NCBI RefSeq assembly: GCF_002210345.1
Contig: NZ_MWQI01000003.1
Location: 248,001-312,000, forward strand
Origin: Fibrobacter sp. UWB4
GTDB lineage: Bacteria > Fibrobacterota > Fibrobacteria > Fibrobacterales > Fibrobacteraceae
Length of the DNA stretch: 64,000 nucleotides
Direction of reading: 5' to 3'
The notes under the pieces are model-generated. The model ran no database searches, was not told the origin of the DNA, and saw only the letters and a program-made list of their open reading frames with translations. The translations under genes and the position numbers were made by a program. Positions 60,204 through 64,000 of the stretch are shown here, piece by piece. Numbering within the stretch: position 1 is the first letter of the stretch; every line of letters starts with the position of its first letter.

Positions 60204-60353
60204 CTCAAGAAATGCGTAGAGGATATTCGCGAGACTCCGCTATCTGTTCCGTGTGATGATAAATTCACCGAGAATCGTCTTTCGCAGATGAACATGATAA
60301 AAAACGTCCAATGCGAACGAATTCTAGGCTTTGATTCAAAGTGGGAATTTTAA
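60204..60353 (+). pseudogene. Unidentified coding remnant
   Basis: A frame of about 49 residues (LKKCVEDIRETPLSVP, then LSQMNMIKNVQCERI, ending SKWEF before TAA) has coding-like composition but no start codon or ribosome binding site; a stop lies just upstream. Family not recognised. Confidence 0.4.
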
Positions 60354-60370
60354 AGTTTTATCGCACAAAT

Positions 60371-60466
60371 TTATTTTGCCATTTCTTTCTTGTACATTTC
60401 CGCAATGTACGATGGACCGTAGCTCCAATACTTTTGCTTTTCATCGTAAAGTAAACTTGCCGTACG
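60371..60466 (-). pseudogene. Possible C-terminal coding remnant
   Basis: Minus-strand frame ends ASLLYDEKQKYWSYGPSYIA then EMYKKEMAK and TAA at 60373-60371. Looks like the end of a protein whose start is lost next to the pilin gene. Not identified. Confidence 0.35.
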
Positions 60467-60475
60467 GGATTTAAA

Positions 60476-60967
60476 TTACTCCATCCCGCCTGCGGATGTG
60501 ATGGCTGTGGCGGTTGTGCTTAAGTTGCTGAATTTGGGGGTTAACGCTCCGCTGCAGTTTGCCACGTCGTCGGATGATGCCCAGTAAATGGCGTGGTTGT
60601 TTGTCTCTAGCTTGTAGTTGACAAACCATATTCTGCCTTTGGGGCATTCGTTCAAATTTACGATGGATTCTGCGGACCAGTTGTATGTGCTTTCGGAGGC
60701 GTCGTATTCGAAAACGGATGTCCTTGCCTTGCCTGTGGAGTTTCCGGCGGGGGATTTATACCCGATGGCTTGCCAGCTGCCGCCTTTGTGATGCTCGAAA
60801 GAATAGATGTCCTGTAGCTTTATGTAGGTGCCTGCGGCGAGGCTGATTTCTGCTGCTTTGGACTTGTCGATCATGCCGAAAAGTTTCGGGACCGCAACCG
60901 CCGCGAGGACGCCCATGATGACGAGGGCGACCATCAATTCAATAATGGAAAATCCTTGCTTTTCCAT
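60476..60967 (-). CDS. Type IV pilin, second intact copy
   Basis: 163 residues. Leader MEKQG then FSIIELMVALVIMGVLAAVAVPKLFGMIDKSKAAE, with Glu at +5. The globular part begins TYIKLQDIYSFEHHK and has LNEC, an ANCSGALTPKFSNLS end, the same plan as the 46559 pilin. At the DNA level it has diverged at the 20-base block shared by the other copies. GGAG stands 4 bases before the ATG. Divergent from sulfatase-like paralogue C, 131 bases apart. Confidence 0.93.
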   Translation of the reverse strand: MEKQGFSIIELMVALVIMGVLAAVAVPKLFGMIDKSKAAEISLAAGTYIKLQDIYSFEHHKGGSWQAIGYKSPAGNSTGKARTSVFEYDASESTYNWSAESIVNLNECPKGRIWFVNYKLETNNHAIYWASSDDVANCSGALTPKFSNLSTTATAITSAGGME

Positions 60968-61098
60968 AGTACTCCATAATGATGTTTCTGTTTAAAAAAT
61001 AAGATATTTTGGAGCAAGAAATACAGATTGAATAAAAAATTTTCATATTTCATCGGCTTTGTTTTATGTAGTTTATTTTATCATGTGGAGCGGGTGAT

Positions 61099-62544
61099 AT
61101 GTTGCGGAGAAAATTAAACATTCTGTATTTTGTCTTGCCTGCGCTTGTGGCTGCGTTTTTTGCGTATGTGGCGTGCAGGGTTTATGATTCTCCGCAGTTG
61201 CATGGGATTTTGTCGGCAGATGTCCTGTTTTTGATGGTCCTCTTGCTTTTGCCGCGTTTTAATTTTTCTTATAAGCTGGCTTTTTTGGCGCCTGCCGCTG
61301 TGTGGGCCGCTGTTGATCATTCGGCTTGCTCCTATGCGACTTTGATTTTTTATGCGCTGATGATTCTTGTTGCGTCCGTGGTTCCTCGGCGGTGCCGGTT
61401 CTTGCTCCCGGTGTATGCGCTGTTTGCGCTTTTGTTTGTTCTGGCCGATGCTGAAAATTTCTTTTACTCTTCGGTGCTTTTGACGCTCCCGGATGCATGG
61501 GGCCTGGCGAAATTTTTCTGGTGGGGTGCGCTGCTTTTTATTGTTGTGCCTCCGCTCGTTGTTTCGCTGGAACTTCTTTTTGCGCGGAAGGTTCTGTGGG
61601 GTGCGCGTAGGGTGGAGCTTTCGCATCGGGCGGGCTTTGCCGTTGTTGTCTCTGTGTTGCTTTTAAATGCCGGCCTGAATTTTTTGAAGCCGCAGCAGCC
61701 GATTCTTGATTTTACGGTATATAAGTGGTTCCATCAGTTTTGCATGCCTGGAGTTTCGCGGCACAATACGATTTTGAATGACGATATCAGGAGTGCGTAT
61801 CCGGTTTGGGAAAAAGAAAAATCTGTTGTCGAAGATTTTTCAAAGCCGACGGTCATGATTCTTGTGGAAAGCTATGGCGTAAAGAAATCGCTGGACCAGA
61901 CGAGGGCTTTGCTTTCGCCGTTTGCGTATTCGCATGCCCGCTTCTTGGGGCTTTATCCGCGCAATGCTTCGCATACGCAGGGGTCGGAATGGGAAGACTT
62001 TGGCGCTTTGCGCGGTAAGATTCGAGAGGAGCCTTTGCCCTTGAAATTTAAGGAGCATCATTTGCAGACGTGGTATGTCCATGGCTACGATAGCGAGTTC
62101 TATGCTCGTGGAGAAAACTATTCGAAATTCGGTTTTGACAAGATGCTCTTCAAGGAGCAGTTCGAGGCGCAAGGGCTGCCGAGCTGCCGAAACGGCTTCG
62201 TAGGAATTTGCGATTCGGCGATGATTGTATATATAGATTCTCTCCTCAGCGAACCTACGCCTAAGTTTGTTTATTGGACGACGTTGGATGCGCATCCGCT
62301 GTATGAATGGTCTGGCATGTTCGAGAAGTCCTATTTCTGCAAGATCTTTTCGCTTTCCGATGTGGACTGCACGTACTTCACGTTGCAAGAGAATACGTTG
62401 CGGATGATTGCTCGGCTTGCTGAAAAGCACCCTGAGTACAGGTTTATCGTTCGCGGCGACCACCGGCCGATGGTGTCCATAGAACAGTCGGACTTTGTGC
62501 AGTCGTTCTACTTTAGATGGGTTCCGCTTGTTATTCTGAATTGA
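61099..62544 (+). CDS. Membrane sulfatase/alkaline-phosphatase-superfamily transferase, paralogue C
   Basis: 481 residues with the same arrangement as paralogues A and B: membrane helices in the first 220 residues (the shared start LPALVAAFFAYVACRVYDSPQLHGILSADVLFL closely follows paralogue A), then LVESYG, HTQGSEWEDFG, WYVHGYDSEFY, TTLDAHPLYE and RGDHRP. Unlike A and B it has the G+C content of normal genes here. Divergent from the second intact pilin. GGAG lies about 9 bases before the ATG. Likely phospho-group transferase; substrate unknown. Confidence 0.82.
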   Translation: MLRRKLNILYFVLPALVAAFFAYVACRVYDSPQLHGILSADVLFLMVLLLLPRFNFSYKLAFLAPAAVWAAVDHSACSYATLIFYALMILVASVVPRRCRFLLPVYALFALLFVLADAENFFYSSVLLTLPDAWGLAKFFWWGALLFIVVPPLVVSLELLFARKVLWGARRVELSHRAGFAVVVSVLLLNAGLNFLKPQQPILDFTVYKWFHQFCMPGVSRHNTILNDDIRSAYPVWEKEKSVVEDFSKPTVMILVESYGVKKSLDQTRALLSPFAYSHARFLGLYPRNASHTQGSEWEDFGALRGKIREEPLPLKFKEHHLQTWYVHGYDSEFYARGENYSKFGFDKMLFKEQFEAQGLPSCRNGFVGICDSAMIVYIDSLLSEPTPKFVYWTTLDAHPLYEWSGMFEKSYFCKIFSLSDVDCTYFTLQENTLRMIARLAEKHPEYRFIVRGDHRPMVSIEQSDFVQSFYFRWVPLVILN

Positions 62545-62603
62545 ACTTGTTCTGTTTTTTACGCACAAAAAATAGCGCTACCTTTGTGAGATAGCGCTAT
62601 TAG

Positions 62604-62677
62604 TGGGGCCTCCCGGACTTGAACCGGGAACCAACGGGTTATGAGTCCGACGCTCTAACCGATTGAGCTAAAGCCCC
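62604..62677 (-). tRNA. tRNA with CAU anticodon (Met or Ile2)
   Basis: Minus strand: acceptor GGGGCTT/AGGCCCC, D arm GCTC...GAGC, anticodon loop CTCATAA, T arm CCCGG-TTCAAGT-CCGGG, discriminator A; CCA not encoded. The anticodon stem TCGGA/CCCGT has only three Watson-Crick pairs, with mismatches at 27-43 and 31-39. Met elongator and Ile2 (lysidine) cannot be told apart by eye. Its 5' end overlaps the last 10 bases of the glycogen-synthase-like gene. Confidence 0.88.
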
Positions 62678-64000
62678 AGCTCACCCAAAGTTAGTAAATA
62701 TTTTGAAATTGTCTTTGCCCATTCGTAATGGAAGCCGCTGTAGGCGTTCACAACGCATTTGTCCCAATCGGCGACTTCCGTATTGTACACGTTGATCGCG
62801 TCCTTGATGCGGCGCAACATCTGGTGCGGCGCGTTTGCGTCATCGACGAGGAACGCGTTTGCTTCGCCGGCGGTTTCGAGCGTGTAGTCGGTGAGCATGC
62901 TTGCGATGCCTACGTTCCTGCCCGTGAGTGGGAGTGTGCCTGCGGCCATCGCCTTGAGGATGATCGAGGCGGACGGCTCCTGGAGGTTGGCTGCGAACAA
63001 AATGTCAGATGCGGCAAGCGTGTCGCGCAATTTTTCTCTGTTGTTCGCTTCTTCGGAATCGAACTGGAGGATGCGGACGAAGTTGCTGTACTGGTGCGAA
63101 ACTTCCTGGTAGTAGTTCCACTCGGGATGTTCTGGCGACATGCCTACGATGATGAGCACGTTCTGCTTGGCGATGTCCGAAAGGATTGTCGCAAGCGTTT
63201 CGGAGGCGTTGCCCGATTCCATGTCCATGTGGCTGTAAATGATCAGCTTGTTCGAGAGGTCCATGTCGAACTGGCGCCCGAGGCTTGCCTTTGCGCCACG
63301 CTTGGCTTCCTTGATCGGGAGCCTGGCCGTGTCGTTGAAGTCCCAGAACTTGTAGTTTACGCCGAACTGGATGCCGAGGAGCTTGTCGCTGTTGCGGTTC
63401 AAGAATCCGCTGAGTCCGCCTGGGAGGTTCGTATTGAGCATGGCGTCGCGGTAGCCCGACGACGGGAACAGCACCTTGTTCGCGTACAGGATGCCTGCCT
63501 TGAGGAGGCTCACCTTGCCCCAGAATTCATAGCCGTCCATGTTGAAGTCCTTGCGCGGAAGGCCGATCTTTTCGATTTCGCTCGGCTGCACATGGAAGTC
63601 GTAGGTGATGTTATGGACGTTGAAGAAAAACGGGATGTTGTGGAATGTTTCTTGATAGACCGTGTGGCAGAGGGCGCCGACAAGGGCTCCGCCCCATTCG
63701 TGTCCGAGAATCGCCTGGAACTCGATGCCGCTTTGTGCGCTGTATGTGAGCACGGCGGAGGCAAACATGGCGAATCTCAGGTGGTTGTCGCTGTAGGGGA
63801 GCGAGTGCGGCGGTCCATAGACGTAGGGCCTGCCGAAATATTCCTCATTATATATATAGGTATGGAGCGGGTCTTCGTCGGAACGCCAGACTTCGAACGG
63901 CTTGTTCTGCAATGCTTCGACGCCCTTGTAAACGCAATGATACTTGTCGGGATCTACAATATGGTCTTTATAGAACGGTGAACAGGTAATGACATTGGAG
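62668..64000 (-). CDS. Glycogen/starch synthase-like glycosyltransferase (GT5), 5' end beyond the window
   Basis: Partial, at least 444 residues; the frame continues past 64000. GT5 features: the order of YFGRPYVYGPPHSLPYSDNHLRFAMFASA, HEWGGALVGAL, VHNITYDFHV, VSLLKAGILYANKVLFPSSGYRDAML, GIQFGVNYKFWD (the LNGxD-x-W position) and a C-terminal donor-binding part with QEPSASIILKAMAAGTLPLTGRNVG. Elongates glycogen from ADP- or UDP-glucose. Fibrobacter stores much glycogen, which fits. Its last codons GGG CTT TAG are also the 5' end of the tRNA gene. Confidence 0.85.
   Translation of the reverse strand, partial: SNVITCSPFYKDHIVDPDKYHCVYKGVEALQNKPFEVWRSDEDPLHTYIYNEEYFGRPYVYGPPHSLPYSDNHLRFAMFASAVLTYSAQSGIEFQAILGHEWGGALVGALCHTVYQETFHNIPFFFNVHNITYDFHVQPSEIEKIGLPRKDFNMDGYEFWGKVSLLKAGILYANKVLFPSSGYRDAMLNTNLPGGLSGFLNRNSDKLLGIQFGVNYKFWDFNDTARLPIKEAKRGAKASLGRQFDMDLSNKLIIYSHMDMESGNASETLATILSDIAKQNVLIIVGMSPEHPEWNYYQEVSHQYSNFVRILQFDSEEANNREKLRDTLAASDILFAANLQEPSASIILKAMAAGTLPLTGRNVGIASMLTDYTLETAGEANAFLVDDANAPHQMLRRIKDAINVYNTEVADWDKCVVNAYSGFHYEWAKTISKYLLTLGELGL

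Larger units (their letters stand above)
60045..60475. other. Debris region between AbiEi and pilin genes
   Basis: No intact gene. It holds an Rpn fragment (60074-60130), an unidentified open coding-like stretch (60204-60353) and a possible C-terminal remnant on the minus strand (60371-60466). Confidence 0.6.

Noticed and set aside
62569-62601. AATAGCGCTA...TAGCGCTATT hairpin as terminator of paralogue C
   Set aside because: Good stem but no T run on the plus strand; may be a processing or regulatory hairpin near the tRNA, not listed as a terminator.
62728-63981. 417-codon plus-strand frame opposite the glycogen-synthase-like gene
   Set aside because: Antisense shadow; the minus strand has ordered GT5 motifs.

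Overview
The window reads as chromosome of a Fibrobacter-type fibre-degrading bacterium. Pointers are a TIGR02147-family regulator (a family essentially confined to Fibrobacter), a secreted pectate lyase and a GH9 cellulase with Ser-rich linkers and C-terminal sorting-type domains, unusually many short intergenic hairpin repeats, and type IV pilins of the Fibrobacter kind. Species cannot be fixed from sequence alone.

Layout. 0-3.5 kb: pectate lyase, divergent from a TIGR02147 regulator. 3.8-8.6 kb: housekeeping block yceD-rpmF-plsX, a small AT-rich membrane protein, then fabG-acpP-rnc (ribosomal L32, phospholipid/fatty-acid synthesis, RNase III). 8.7-25.4 kb: a family-5 solute-binding lipoprotein, two small barrel-like envelope proteins, a 1691-residue surface protein (GLUG-like repeats, 63-residue tandem repeats, Ser linker, sorting domain), a DASS anion symporter, tRNA-Val, a lipoprotein, a DUF6941-like protein, prepilin peptidase, an orphan MacA-type adaptor, a CDF metal transporter and an aldo/keto reductase. 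25.6-30.8 kb: four tandem secreted paralogues with a repeated D-x-E-D-S-x-N motif and almost identical C-termini. 30.9-44.6 kb: an HMGL-like aldolase, GH9 cellulase, a Ser/Thr kinase with a pseudo-rhomboid/helical-repeat membrane protein, a LOG-family protein, a radical SAM/DUF2344 fusion, a DUF4143 ATPase, and a degenerate GGDEF protein.

44.7-62.5 kb is the accessory and most interesting region. It holds a second DUF4143 ATPase flanked by direct repeats and preceded by an exact 33-bp tandem array; an intact pilin gene followed by an operon of sulfatase-superfamily membrane transferases; then an island (53-61 kb) with an Rpn-type PD-(D/E)XK nuclease gene, three detached Rpn fragments, at least three promoterless pilin segments lacking the N-terminal third, a hipBA module with three phased palindromic operators, and three toxin-antitoxin modules in which the antitoxin is open but the toxin is frameshifted or truncated. 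A second intact pilin and a third sulfatase-family paralogue close the island. The truncated pilin segments start at a 20-bp block shared exactly with the intact pilin gene, which is the architecture expected of silent cassettes for pilin variation. The window ends with a tRNA-CAU overlapping the 3' end of a GT5-like glycogen synthase gene that runs off the edge.

How it may fit together: prepilin peptidase (21 kb) would process the pilins; the sulfatase-family proteins next to both intact pilins are candidates to decorate pili or envelope glycans; Rpn nuclease activity is a candidate driver of the local shuffling. The secreted lyase, cellulase and paralogue array would serve fibre attack at the cell surface. 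Function statements are from motif reading only; no database search was run.
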